In this document: positions 16,020-26,576 of the stretch, in pieces
Numbering within the stretch: position 1 is the stretch's first letter
How the letters are laid out: each line of letters opens with the position of its first letter
Assembly (NCBI GenBank): GCA_023259135.1
Contig: JAHFQX010000024.1
Coordinates: forward strand, 1 to 42,111
Source of the DNA: Betaproteobacteria bacterium
GTDB lineage: Bacteria; Pseudomonadota; Gammaproteobacteria; Burkholderiales; JAHFQX01
Direction of reading: 5' to 3'
Length of the DNA stretch: 42,111 bases
Position numbers and translations under genes: made by a program
The notes under the pieces: model-generated
The model's database searches: none
Told to the model about the DNA's origin: nothing
What the model saw: the letters and a program-made list of their open reading frames with translations, nothing else

Positions 16020-16655
16020 TCAGGAAGCGCGCTCCACCCACTCCAGCAACGGCGCCCATTCCTGGACGTCCCGCTCCCCCAGGTGGGGCGGCAAATCAAA
16101 GACGGACAGACCATTGAAAGCGGCGTTGGCATAGGTCTGGGTATCCCGTAAAGTGGCCACCACCGGGAGGTCGAATTGCTTGAGGAATTCCACCAAAGTC
16201 ACCGCCGCCCTGGTGCGGAAGTCCACCCGTACCCCCACCACCCCGACATCGGCCCGATGCTTGCGGATCGCCTTCTCTTCGGCCAGCACCGCGAGAAAAT
16301 CCCGGGTCGCCGCCATGTCGAACACCGACGGCTGCAACGGCACCAAGACTTTTTGCGCCAGCTTCAAGGCATGGGCGAGATTCTTGCCGTGCAAGCCGGC
16401 CGGGGTGTCCAGCACCACCCATGGCTCTCCCGCCGGCTCCTTGCCCGGCAAGCCGTCCGGCGTTTTATTGTCCAGGCGCTCGATCCGGATCGCGGCGGGA
16501 GGACGGATCGCCAGCCATTGCAAGGACGAGCGCTGCCGGTCCAGATCCCACAACTTTACGCTGTGCCGGCGGTGGGCCAGGCCGGCGGCCAAGTTGACCG
16601 CCACGGTGGTCTTGCCGCAGCCGCCCTTCGGATTGACGATCAACACGGTGCGCAT
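16020..16655 (-). CDS. ParA/MinD-family ATPase
   Basis: A 211-residue ParA-type ATPase. The deviant Walker A motif is NPKGGCGKTTVAVNLAAGLA (about 8-27) with the signature lysine. Other nucleotide-binding marks are WDLDRQRSS (Walker A') and WVVLDTPAGLHG (Walker B-like). The protein is short, lacks the DNA-binding N-terminus of plasmid ParA, and has no ParB neighbour. It therefore resembles the orphan chromosomal ParA-like proteins that position cellular cargo rather than a plasmid partition system. ATG 16655 with GGGGG upstream is clear. It starts 11 bp after scpB on the same strand, so it is probably the third gene of the scpA-scpB unit. The 16003-15907 stretch after it shows no gene. Confidence 0.88.
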   Translation of the reverse strand: MRTVLIVNPKGGCGKTTVAVNLAAGLAHRRHSVKLWDLDRQRSSLQWLAIRPPAAIRIERLDNKTPDGLPGKEPAGEPWVVLDTPAGLHGKNLAHALKLAQKVLVPLQPSVFDMAATRDFLAVLAEEKAIRKHRADVGVVGVRVDFRTRAAVTLVEFLKQFDLPVVATLRDTQTYANAAFNGLSVFDLPPHLGERDVQEWAPLLEWVERAS

Positions 16656-16666
16656 GGCATCCCCCC

Positions 16667-17278
16667 TCAATCGGCCCTGGCGGCAGTTTCCGCGGTCGCC
16701 TCTTGCAAGCCCTCCCGCTCCTCGACGAGACTACCCAAATCGTCGAGGGGCGGCAGTTCCTCCAAAGAGCGCAGATTGAGGTCGTCCAGAAATGCCGGGG
16801 TGGTGGCGTAGAGCGCCGGGCGCCCGGGGACTTCCCGGTGGCCCACCACTTCGATCCAGCCGCGGGTTTCCAGGACCTTGAGAATATTTCCGGAAACGCT
16901 CACGCCGCGCACCTCCTCGATGTCACCGCGGGACACTGGCTGCCGGTAGGCGATGATGGCCAGGGTTTCCAGCACGGCCCGAGAGTAGCGGGGCGGCTTC
17001 TGGGGCTGCAAGCGCTCCAGGTATTTCTGGAACTCCGGCTTGGCGCGAAACCGCCAGCCGCTGGCGACGCTCACCAGTTCTACCGAGCGCCCTTCCCAAT
17101 CAGTCCGCAACTCTTCCAGCAGTTTGCGCAACGGCTCGTTGCCCACGTCGTGGTCGAACAATTTTTTCAGATCCCCCAGGGCCAAGGGCTCGGAGCTGGT
17201 GAGCAGCGCGGCTTCCAGCACCCGCTTCAGAGTGGGCAGGTCAAGGTCAGGCGGGGAGGGGGATAAGGTCGGATCCAT
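16667..17278 (-). CDS. scpB: Segregation and condensation protein B
   Basis: ScpB is the winged-helix kite subunit that, with ScpA, bridges the SMC heads in bacterial condensin. The 203 residues contain two winged-helix domains: [20 protein letters not shown] at the start of the first, and [20 protein letters not shown] plus the diagnostic [20 protein letters not shown] in the second. After [13 protein letters not shown] comes an acidic tail. The start chosen is ATG 17278, which overlaps the end of scpA by 32 bp; there is no clear ribosome site, so translation is probably coupled. An smc gene is not in the window. Confidence 0.94.
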   Translation of the reverse strand: MDPTLSPSPPDLDLPTLKRVLEAALLTSSEPLALGDLKKLFDHDVGNEPLRKLLEELRTDWEGRSVELVSVASGWRFRAKPEFQKYLERLQPQKPPRYSRAVLETLAIIAYRQPVSRGDIEEVRGVSVSGNILKVLETRGWIEVVGHREVPGRPALYATTPAFLDDLNLRSLEELPPLDDLGSLVEEREGLQEATAETAARAD

Positions 17279-18092
17279 GGGCAAGACGCACGTAAATCGG
17301 CAGATAAGGGGCTTCCTGGGCAACCTGGATGAGTCCTTCCCGGGACAATTCGAGGATGGCCAGAAAAGTCACCACCAGCTCGGGCACTCCCCGGACCGGC
17401 TCGAACAGTTCGATAAAGGGCAGGAAACCCTCCCCCCGCAGGCGGCGCAGCACCTGGCTCATGCGTTCCCGCACGGAAAGCTGCTCCCGGCTGACCCGGT
17501 GATGCTGAAACGCCCGCGCCCGCACTATGAGGGCCAGCCAGGCCTGGCGCAAATCCTCGGGATGCACGTCGGGCAACCGGGGAGCCGCCGCTCGATCCAC
17601 CCAGACCAGGACCGGCAGAAAGTCCCGGCCCAACTGGGGCAATTGGTTCAAATTCTGAGCCGCCTGCTTCATGCGCTCGTATTCCAGCAAACGCCGCACC
17701 AGTTCGGCCCGAGGATCCCGGTCTTCTTCTTCCCGGCTCGAAACGGGAAGGGGGAGCAGCATCCGGGATTTGATCTCCACCAGCAGCGCCGCCATAAGCA
17801 GGTACTCCGCCGCCAATTCCAGCCTGCCGGAGCGCATGGCCTCCACGTATTCCGCGTACTGACGGGTCAGCTCCGCCATGGGGATGTTGAGCACATCCAG
17901 GTTGTTCTTGCGAATCAGATAGAGCAGCAGATCCAGCGGACCTTCGAAAGCCTCCAGGAAAACTTCCAGGGCTTCCGGGGGAATGTAGAGATCCCGAGGC
18001 AACTCGAACAAGGGCTCGCCGCGGAACCGGGCGAGGGGAGGGAGCGGCGAGACGGGAACAGTTTCTTGGGGGGCCTGGGCGGCAGAATTCAT
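17247..18092 (-). CDS. scpA: Segregation and condensation protein A
   Basis: ScpA is the kleisin subunit of the SMC-ScpAB complex that compacts and segregates the chromosome. Of its 281 residues, the first 35 or so are a variable, proline-rich lead. The kleisin N domain then has [20 protein letters not shown] and [17 protein letters not shown], followed by [20 protein letters not shown]. The C-terminal winged helix (about 230-281) ends [20 protein letters not shown]. It is the first gene of scpA-scpB-parA. Start ATG 18092 is the only good one. A TATAAT lies about 60 bases upstream. Confidence 0.95.
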   Translation of the reverse strand: MNSAAQAPQETVPVSPLPPLARFRGEPLFELPRDLYIPPEALEVFLEAFEGPLDLLLYLIRKNNLDVLNIPMAELTRQYAEYVEAMRSGRLELAAEYLLMAALLVEIKSRMLLPLPVSSREEEDRDPRAELVRRLLEYERMKQAAQNLNQLPQLGRDFLPVLVWVDRAAAPRLPDVHPEDLRQAWLALIVRARAFQHHRVSREQLSVRERMSQVLRRLRGEGFLPFIELFEPVRGVPELVVTFLAILELSREGLIQVAQEAPYLPIYVRLAHGSDLIPLPA

Positions 18093-18152
18093 CGGGGTCT
18101 CTGATCGGAAACTCGCACCCGCCCCATAACAATCATGGGGTTAATTGGGAAT

Positions 18153-18158
18153 ATTATA
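18153..18158 (-). promoter_or_regulatory. Consensus -10 box for scpA-scpB-parA
   Basis: On the minus strand a perfect TATAAT lies 60 bases before the scpA start. No good -35 is seen. It sits in the 100-bp gap between scpA and the EAL-like gene. Confidence 0.45.
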
Positions 18159-18192
18159 CCCAGAAAGCCACCCGGAGGAGGGCGGACTTCCC

Positions 18193-19710
18193 TCAAGCCG
18201 AAGATTCCAGCAGCCCCTCCAGCGGGGCCGGCAAAGCCACCCCGAAACCCTGCACGTAATCCACTCCTATCTCCTTCAGGGCATTAAGGATGGCATCGTC
18301 CTCCACGAATTCGGCGATGGTGCGGATGCCCAGGGTCTGGGCCACCCGGTGAATGGCCCTGATCTTGGACAGAGCGGCGGGGGAGCGCAGCATGCCCAGA
18401 ATCAGGCTGCCGTCGATCTTGATGTGGGAAGTATGCAATTCCTTGATGGTATCGAAAGGAGTCCATTCCTCTCCGAAGCCGCACAAGATCGTCCCGCTGC
18501 CCATCTCCCCCAGGGCGGCGATAGCGCGGGCCGCGGCCTTGGGTTGGGCTAAGCAATCCCGGACGCCCATTTCAAAACAGAGATTCGCCGCAGACAGTCC
18601 CATGGATTCGGCCTCCCTGGACACGAACCGGGGAAACTCAGCGTCCGCTAAGGAACTTGCGCACAGGTTGATGCCGCAAATGGGCAGGGCTTGCCCGCGC
18701 TTTCCATGGAGGCGGAGCAACCGGAAAACCCGGGTGACCACCCAACGATCCAGCAGCGCTGTCAGGTTGTACTGTTCCAGCAAGGGGATGAAAGCCCCCG
18801 GCGGTTCCAGCGAATCTTCTTCCTCCTTGAGGCGAATCAACACTTCCACCAGGGACGGCAGAGCGGCCACACCCAACACTCGGATAGATTGCCCATAGAG
18901 CAAAAACTCATCGTTGCTGAAAGCCGTGGTCAGCCGCTCCCGGGGATTCTGCCATCCGCTCAAATCCTCGGTGATCGCCTCCACATAGAGTCGCGTCCTA
19001 GGATCGGTCAGCGGCTTGAGTCCGGCCCCATCAACCGCCCCGGTGACAGGGCTGTTGGGGAGGGTCAGGCATTCCACTTCCGCCAATATCCCGTAACCAT
19101 GGAGTTGGCCTTGACCATCCTGACCGGGCAGAAAACATCCCCACCATTGGCACCCTCGCTTGTCCCCATGGAGTGGCAAGATTCCCCCAAGCATCTCCCC
19201 GCCTAGCGCCCTGCTCAGTCCCTCCCGGATAGGGCGTCCGACATCGTCGCTCGCGAACACCTCTTCCAGCAAACGGCCCTCGGGAGCAACCCCGGGAATG
19301 AGAAACCGACGAAATGCGTCGCTCGCGTAGCGGCAGCGCCCTTCCCGATCCACCACTATCACGACCGCCGGAATTCTGCCCAGCCAATCGAGCCGCGCCT
19401 GCATGCCGGCGAGGATTTTTTCCAGTCCCTCTCGCCGGCTGCGCTCTTCCATCAGCCTTGCCCGGGTTTGATTCAACTGCGCCGAGCGCCGCATATTACG
19501 CCACTCGGCGCCGGAAGCCAGACTGGACAAAGCCAACAGGGCCGCCAACAGAATTCCGGAAAGAAAGGCGGTCCACTGCCACTGGCTGAAAGTCAGCAGT
19601 ATCGTTCCCGTCAGAAAAATGCCCAGCCCCAAACTCAGCAGCACGGGAAACGCTAGCCGGAACCAACCGTGGCGCGTCGCTTTCCGCAATCGGACCAAAA
19701 TCTTCTTCAT
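18193..19710 (-). CDS. Membrane PAS protein with degenerate EAL domain
   Basis: A 505-residue protein in three parts. Two membrane helices lie at about 17-38 and 43-65 (AFPVLLSLGLGIFLTGTILL, then AFLSGILLAALLALSSLASG). A coiled stretch leads to a PAS domain (about 105-215, IPAVVIVVDREGRCRYASDA). An EAL-type domain fills about 245-500. Compared with active c-di-GMP phosphodiesterases, the EAL motif is EVL, and the Asn (GINLCASS), Glu (CFEMG), Lys (IKIDGSL), late Glu (IAEFVED) and Gln (DYVQGF) positions are kept. The DDFGTG loop reads CGFGEE, so both metal-binding Asp are lost. It is therefore more likely a c-di-GMP sensor or scaffold than an enzyme. ATG 19710 is used; GTG 19728 is possible and would lie four bases after rlmB. 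Confidence 0.8.
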   Translation of the reverse strand: MKKILVRLRKATRHGWFRLAFPVLLSLGLGIFLTGTILLTFSQWQWTAFLSGILLAALLALSSLASGAEWRNMRRSAQLNQTRARLMEERSRREGLEKILAGMQARLDWLGRIPAVVIVVDREGRCRYASDAFRRFLIPGVAPEGRLLEEVFASDDVGRPIREGLSRALGGEMLGGILPLHGDKRGCQWWGCFLPGQDGQGQLHGYGILAEVECLTLPNSPVTGAVDGAGLKPLTDPRTRLYVEAITEDLSGWQNPRERLTTAFSNDEFLLYGQSIRVLGVAALPSLVEVLIRLKEEEDSLEPPGAFIPLLEQYNLTALLDRWVVTRVFRLLRLHGKRGQALPICGINLCASSLADAEFPRFVSREAESMGLSAANLCFEMGVRDCLAQPKAAARAIAALGEMGSGTILCGFGEEWTPFDTIKELHTSHIKIDGSLILGMLRSPAALSKIRAIHRVAQTLGIRTIAEFVEDDAILNALKEIGVDYVQGFGVALPAPLEGLLESSA

Positions 19711-19732
19711 CTTCGACACTGTTTTCACGCCT

Positions 19733-20479
19733 TCACATCCGAGATTGGGCGACCCGCTGGCGCCGCGTTTCGAACAGACAAACCGCCGCCGCGGTGGCCA
19801 CATTGAGGCTGGCCACCGTCCCCGCCATGGGAATCCGCACCAAACGGTCGCAGGTTTCCCTGGTCAGGCGGCGCAAGCCCTGACCCTCGGCGCCCAGCAC
19901 CCAGGCTACCGGACCTTCGATTTCCATGTCGTAAATCTCCTCCGCGCCTTCCTCGTGGGCCCCCAGCACCGCCACCTCCCGGTCCTGCATCTCGCGCAAG
20001 GCCCGAGCCAAGTTGGTCACCGGAAACAAGGGCACGCTCTCCGCCGCGCCGCTGGCGACCTTGGAAACCACGGCGGTTAGCCTGGCCGAGCGATCCTTGG
20101 GAACCACCACCCCATGAACGCCGAAAGCATCCGCCAGCCGCAGGCAAGCTCCTAGGTTGTGGGGATCCTGCACCCCGTCCAGCACCAGCAGCAAGATCGG
20201 TTCCGTCCCATCGTCCAACAGGTCTTCCCAATGCCGGGCCAGATCGGGCGCATCCCCCAGCCGGGCCACTACCCCTTGGTGGGCCGCCCGTCCGGTCAAG
20301 CCGTCGAGCCGTTGCCGGTTGACCCGAAACACCCGTACCCCGGCGCGATGGGCCGCCTCCAGCAAATCCGCCATGCGGGCATCGCGGCGCTCCTGCTCGG
20401 CATACAGTTCCTCGACGCTGTCAGGCGCGCTTCGCAAACGCGCCTGCACCGCGTGGAAGCCGAACAGCAACCGGCTCAC
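19733..20479 (-). CDS. rlmB: 23S rRNA (guanosine-2'-O-)-methyltransferase RlmB
   Basis: RlmB uses SAM to 2'-O-methylate G2251 (E. coli numbering) in the peptidyl-transferase loop of 23S rRNA. The 248 residues match the family. An N-terminal substrate-binding domain has LLFGFHAVQARL and QGVVARL. A trefoil-knot SPOUT domain carries the three motifs: LVLDGVQDPHNLGACLR, AWVLGAEGQGLRRLT, and RIPMAGTVASLNVATAAAVC. The start is GTG 20479, overlapping the rnr stop by four bases (GTGA), a sign of translational coupling. The rnr-rlmB pair is the usual gammaproteobacterial order. Confidence 0.96.
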   Translation of the reverse strand: MSRLLFGFHAVQARLRSAPDSVEELYAEQERRDARMADLLEAAHRAGVRVFRVNRQRLDGLTGRAAHQGVVARLGDAPDLARHWEDLLDDGTEPILLLVLDGVQDPHNLGACLRLADAFGVHGVVVPKDRSARLTAVVSKVASGAAESVPLFPVTNLARALREMQDREVAVLGAHEEGAEEIYDMEIEGPVAWVLGAEGQGLRRLTRETCDRLVRIPMAGTVASLNVATAAAVCLFETRRQRVAQSRM

Positions 20480-22674
20480 TTTTTCTTGCCTCCTTTTCCG
20501 GAGCGCCCCGTTCTTCCCGATTCGGCCAGGGTAAAGTCGATACGGGCGGTTTCCAAATCCACCCGCGCCACTCTCACCCGGATTCGGTCTCCCAAGCGAT
20601 AACGGGCCCCGGTGCGCTCCCCCAGCAGCCGGTGCTTGGCGGCGTCGAAATGGAAATAATCGCTACCCAGCTCCGAGACATGCACCAGGCCTTCCACATA
20701 GACTCCATCCAGGGCGACGAACAGACCGAAACCGGTGACCCCGCTCACCGTGCCCTCGAAGCTCTGGTTCACCTTGTCCTGCATGAAATAGCACTTGAGC
20801 CAGGCCACCACGTCGCGGGTGGCGTCGTCGGCCCGCCGTTCGGTCATCGAGCAATGAACCCCCAGCCCCCCCCAATCTCCAGGGGTATAAACCGCATCTT
20901 GGAGGCAGCTCTTTATAGCCCGATGCACCAAAAGATCGGGATAACGGCGGATCGGCGAGGTGAAATGGGTATAGGACTCGTAGGCCAGGCCGAAATGGCC
21001 GGCATTGTCGGGGCTGTACACCGCCTGCCGCAAGGAACGCAGCATCACGGTCTGCAGCAGTTGGGCATCGGGCCGGCCCTTGATGCGCCCCAGCAATTGG
21101 GCATAGTCCTTGGCCTGGGGATCGTCGCCGCCGGACAACTGCAAGCCGAATTCCTTGAGGAATTCCCGCAGCGCCTCGAGTTTTTCCGGAGTCGGCCCCT
21201 CGTGGATGCGGTACAGCGTGGGGTGGCCCCGGCTTTGCAGAAAATCGGAGGCGCATACGTTGGCGGCCAGCATGCACTCCTCGATGATGCGATGGGCTTG
21301 GTTGCGCAACGCCGGCACGATATTCTCGATCTTCCCCTGATCGTTGAAGATCATTTCGCTTTCCACCGTCTCGAAGTCGATGGCCCCGCGCTTTTCGCGG
21401 GATTGGGCCAGCGCCTGGTAGATGCGGCGCAGATTCTTCAGATGCGGCAGCAGCTCCGGGAGGCTTGGCCCCGTCTCCTCCAGCGCCCCGGCCACGGCGG
21501 TGTAAGTCAGCCGGGATCGAGAATGCATCACCGCCGGATAAAACTCGTAGCCACGGATTTCGCCCCGCGGGTCCACTTCCATTTCACAGGCCATGCACAA
21601 CCGATCCACCTGGGGGTTCAAGGAGCATAGGCCGTTGGAAAGCACCTCCGGCAGCATCGGGATCACCCGCCGCGGGAAATACACCGAGTTGCCCCGCAGC
21701 AAAGCCTCCCGATCCAGGGGATCCCCCGGCCGCACATAATGGCTGACATCGGCGATGCATACCCACAGCTTGAAAGCTTTGCCCTTCGGCTCGCAGTACA
21801 CCGCATCGTCGAAGTCCTTGGCGGTTTCCCCGTCGATGGTCACCAGCGGCAAATCCCGCAGATCCCGCCGGTCTTTCAAGTCCTTGGCAGTCACTCCCTC
21901 GGGAAACCGGGCGCAAGCCTTTTCCACCTCTGGGGAAAATTCATGGGGGAGATCGTGCTTGCGCAGCGCGATTTCGATCTCCATGCCGGGATCGGCGTAG
22001 CTGCCGAGGATTTCCACCACCCGGCCGATGGCTTGGTTGTGGGAGGTGGGCTGCTGCACGATCTCCACCATGACCACCTGGCCCGGCTGGGCGCCATGCT
22101 CTCCGCCGGCCGGAATCAGAATGTCCTGGCTGATGCGCCGGTTCTCGGCTTCCGCGAAGCTCACCCCCTGCTCCCGGTAGAAGCGCGCCACCAGCCGCTG
22201 GTTGGCCCGCTCCAGCACTTCCACCACGCTGCCCTCGCGGCGTCCCCGGCGATCCACGCCGGTCTCCCGGACCACTACCCGGTCGCCGTGCAGCACCTTA
22301 TGCATTTCCCGGGGGCTGAGCGTCAGGTCGGGGCTGCCGTCATCCGGCAGCAGAAAACCGAAGCCGTCCGGATGGCCCTGCACCTTCCCCGTAATCAGAT
22401 CCATCTTGCGCAGCACGCCCAAGGCGCCCCGGCGGTTGCGGATGATCTGGCCGTCCCGCTCCATGGCGGCGATCCGGCGGGAAAATGTCTCCTCCTCTTC
22501 GGGGGTGATTTCCAGACGGGCCGCCAACTGATCCAGCGGCAAGGGCGCGCCGGCTTCTTCCAGGACTTGCAGAATGAATTCCCGGCTGGGCAACGGGTGG
22601 GGATAGCTTTCCCGTTCCCGCTCCAGGAATGGGTCCTGCCCTCTTACGCCGCGGGGCCTACGGGGTTTTGCCAT
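20476..22674 (-). CDS. rnr: Ribonuclease R
   Basis: RNase R is a processive 3'-5' exoribonuclease that degrades structured RNA and takes part in rRNA quality control. The 732 residues show the full domain order. A helix-turn-helix head (about 30-95) is followed by two cold-shock domains; GHPDGFGFLLPDDGSPDLTL marks the first. The RNB domain has all four catalytic Asp (TIDGETAKDFDDAVY, about 288-302), then GNSVYFPRRVIPMLPEVLSN and SPIRRYPDLLVHRAI. A C-terminal S1 domain contains GTVSGVTGFGLFVALDGVYV. It ends in a short basic tail (SGKGGKKK), shorter than in E. coli. ATG 22674 has AAGGA nine bases upstream. The tRNA-Leu promoter on the other strand overlaps its leader. Confidence 0.97.
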   Translation of the reverse strand: MAKPRRPRGVRGQDPFLERERESYPHPLPSREFILQVLEEAGAPLPLDQLAARLEITPEEEETFSRRIAAMERDGQIIRNRRGALGVLRKMDLITGKVQGHPDGFGFLLPDDGSPDLTLSPREMHKVLHGDRVVVRETGVDRRGRREGSVVEVLERANQRLVARFYREQGVSFAEAENRRISQDILIPAGGEHGAQPGQVVMVEIVQQPTSHNQAIGRVVEILGSYADPGMEIEIALRKHDLPHEFSPEVEKACARFPEGVTAKDLKDRRDLRDLPLVTIDGETAKDFDDAVYCEPKGKAFKLWVCIADVSHYVRPGDPLDREALLRGNSVYFPRRVIPMLPEVLSNGLCSLNPQVDRLCMACEMEVDPRGEIRGYEFYPAVMHSRSRLTYTAVAGALEETGPSLPELLPHLKNLRRIYQALAQSREKRGAIDFETVESEMIFNDQGKIENIVPALRNQAHRIIEECMLAANVCASDFLQSRGHPTLYRIHEGPTPEKLEALREFLKEFGLQLSGGDDPQAKDYAQLLGRIKGRPDAQLLQTVMLRSLRQAVYSPDNAGHFGLAYESYTHFTSPIRRYPDLLVHRAIKSCLQDAVYTPGDWGGLGVHCSMTERRADDATRDVVAWLKCYFMQDKVNQSFEGTVSGVTGFGLFVALDGVYVEGLVHVSELGSDYFHFDAAKHRLLGERTGARYRLGDRIRVRVARVDLETARIDFTLAESGRTGRSGKGGKKK

Positions 22675-22697
22675 AAAATCGGATCCTTTTCGGAAGT

Positions 22698-22727
22698 TTG
22701 ACAACCCAAGGGGATTGCGATTACAGT
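22698..22727 (+). promoter_or_regulatory. Promoter of tRNA-Leu
   Basis: Perfect TTGACA (22698-22703) and TACAGT (22722-22727) with 18-base spacing. The tRNA 5' end is 15 bases further on. It faces away from rnr, within the rnr upstream region. Confidence 0.55.
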
Positions 22728-22741
22728 GCCATCCCTCTCGT

Positions 22742-22828
22742 GCCGAGATGGCGGAATTGGTAGACGCACTAGGTTCAGGTCCTAGCGGGGGCAACCCTGT
22801 GGAGGTTCGAGTCCTCTTCTCGGCACCA
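22742..22828 (+). tRNA. tRNA-Leu (anticodon CAG)
   Basis: This 87-base class II tRNA has acceptor GCCGAGA pairing with TCTCGGC, an encoded CCA end, and discriminator A. The D arm is GCG..CGC, and the anticodon arm CTAGG-TTCAGGT-CCTAG gives anticodon CAG, reading CUG. The long variable arm around CGGGGGCAACCCTG and the T arm GAGG-TTCGAGT-CCTC are intact. CUG is the commonest Leu codon in these genes. It is the only plus-strand gene between 12,136 and the right end. Confidence 0.97.
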
Positions 22829-22858
22829 GACTCCCTGACTTTTTCCCGTTTTTCCCCG

Positions 22859-25340
<2,482 letters not shown>

Positions 25341-25391
25341 GACGGGTAAAGTTTAGGCCCCGGGGGGTTCGGGCGAGGTATTGTAAGGCGT

Positions 25392-25586
25392 CTAGCCGAC
25401 CAAGACGAGGAGGGCCAACCCCACCAGCACGGAAACCAGCCCCACGAAACGAATCTGTCCATCCCGGAACCTGGTCAAGCGCCGGAACATTTCCCTCCAC
25501 GCGCTAGGGGCGAGCAAGGGCAGCAACCCCTCCAGCACCAGCATCAGGGCGAAAGCCAGCAGCAGATTAGAAGAACCGGATTCCAC
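25392..25586 (-). CDS. DUF2065 (YjeT-like) small membrane protein
   Basis: A 64-residue protein with two membrane helices (LLLAFALMLVLEGLLPLLAP, then IRFVGLVSVLVGLALLVLV) around a basic loop, WREMFRRLTRFRDGQIR. This is the standard DUF2065/YjeT layout, always found between hflC and purA or hisZ. Its function is unknown; a role near the HflKC complex is suggested by location only. The start is GTG 25586, with no good ribosome site. A 111-bp gap to hflC contains a GC-rich inverted repeat but no other gene. Confidence 0.85.
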   Translation of the reverse strand: MESGSSNLLLAFALMLVLEGLLPLLAPSAWREMFRRLTRFRDGQIRFVGLVSVLVGLALLVLVG

Positions 25587-25697
25587 CGAATGCGGCGAGA
25601 GCGAAAAAGCGATGCCGAGAGCCGAACCGTCTCATTCACCCGGCTGGTGCAGGCCGCCCTCAGCGATCCCGGCCGGGGGCGAAAATCCCGGCTTGGA

Positions 25698-26576
25698 TCA
25701 CTTCCCGCCCTTTCCGGAGTTGCGGAAATACCTGAAGAACTCGGAGTTAGGGTCCAGCACCAGCACATCGCTCTTGCCTTTGAAACTCTGCCGGTAAGCC
25801 TCCAAGCTGCGATAGAAGGCATAGAATTCCGGGTTCGCCTCGAACGCCTTGGCATAAATAGCGGCCGCCTTGGCATCCCCTTCCCCTTTGATGCGCTGGG
25901 CATCCCGGTAGGCCTCGGCCAAAATCACCTCCCGTTGCCGGTCGGCGTCGGCGCGAATCTTTTCCCCTTCCGCGGCCCCTTCGGAGCGCAGCTCGTTGGC
26001 CACCCGCTTGCGCTCGGCATCCATCCGGCGATACACCGACTCACTCACCTCTTGGGTCAAATCCACCCGCTTGAGCCGGACATCCAGCACCTGGACGCCG
26101 ATCTTGCGGGCGTCGGCATCGGCCTTCTCCCGCATCAGCTCCATGATCTTGTCGCGCTCCCCGGAAATCACCTCATGCACGGTGCGCTTGCCGAACTCCG
26201 CCCGCAGGCTGTCATTCACCGTCTGGGTCAGCCGTGTCTGGGCCCGCATCTCGTCCCCGCCGACGCTGATGTAATACTGCTTGACGTCGACGATGCGCCA
26301 TTTCATGAAGGAGTCCACCAGCACGTTCTTCTTTTCCGACGTGATAAAACGCTCAGGCTCCATCGAATCCAAGGCCAAGTTCCGGGTATCGAAATACCGC
26401 ACGTTGTCCAGCATGGGCAACTTAAGATACAAGCCCGGCTCTTTCTTGATGGCGACGATTTCTCCCAGCCGCAGCACGATGGCGTTCTGCCGCTGATCCA
26501 CGGTGAACAGCGCCGAGGACAACAGCACCAGCACGACGATGGTGGCGGCGATGGCCCCGCCCAAATTCATTTTCAT
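25698..26576 (-). CDS. hflC: HflC, FtsH-associated SPFH protein
   Basis: HflC pairs with HflK in a large inner-membrane cage that surrounds and modulates the FtsH protease. The 292 residues start with one membrane helix (GAIAATIVVLVLLSSALFTV), followed by the SPFH/band 7 domain (FTVDQRQNAIVLRLGEI, SFMKWRIVDVKQYY) and a long helical region rich in Ala, Glu and Arg (YRRMDAERKRVANELRSEG, EAYRDAQRIKGEGDAKAAA). The typical C-terminus FFRYFRN is present. Its ATG overlaps the hflK stop by four bases, so translation is coupled. Confidence 0.96.
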   Translation of the reverse strand: MKMNLGGAIAATIVVLVLLSSALFTVDQRQNAIVLRLGEIVAIKKEPGLYLKLPMLDNVRYFDTRNLALDSMEPERFITSEKKNVLVDSFMKWRIVDVKQYYISVGGDEMRAQTRLTQTVNDSLRAEFGKRTVHEVISGERDKIMELMREKADADARKIGVQVLDVRLKRVDLTQEVSESVYRRMDAERKRVANELRSEGAAEGEKIRADADRQREVILAEAYRDAQRIKGEGDAKAAAIYAKAFEANPEFYAFYRSLEAYRQSFKGKSDVLVLDPNSEFFRYFRNSGKGGK

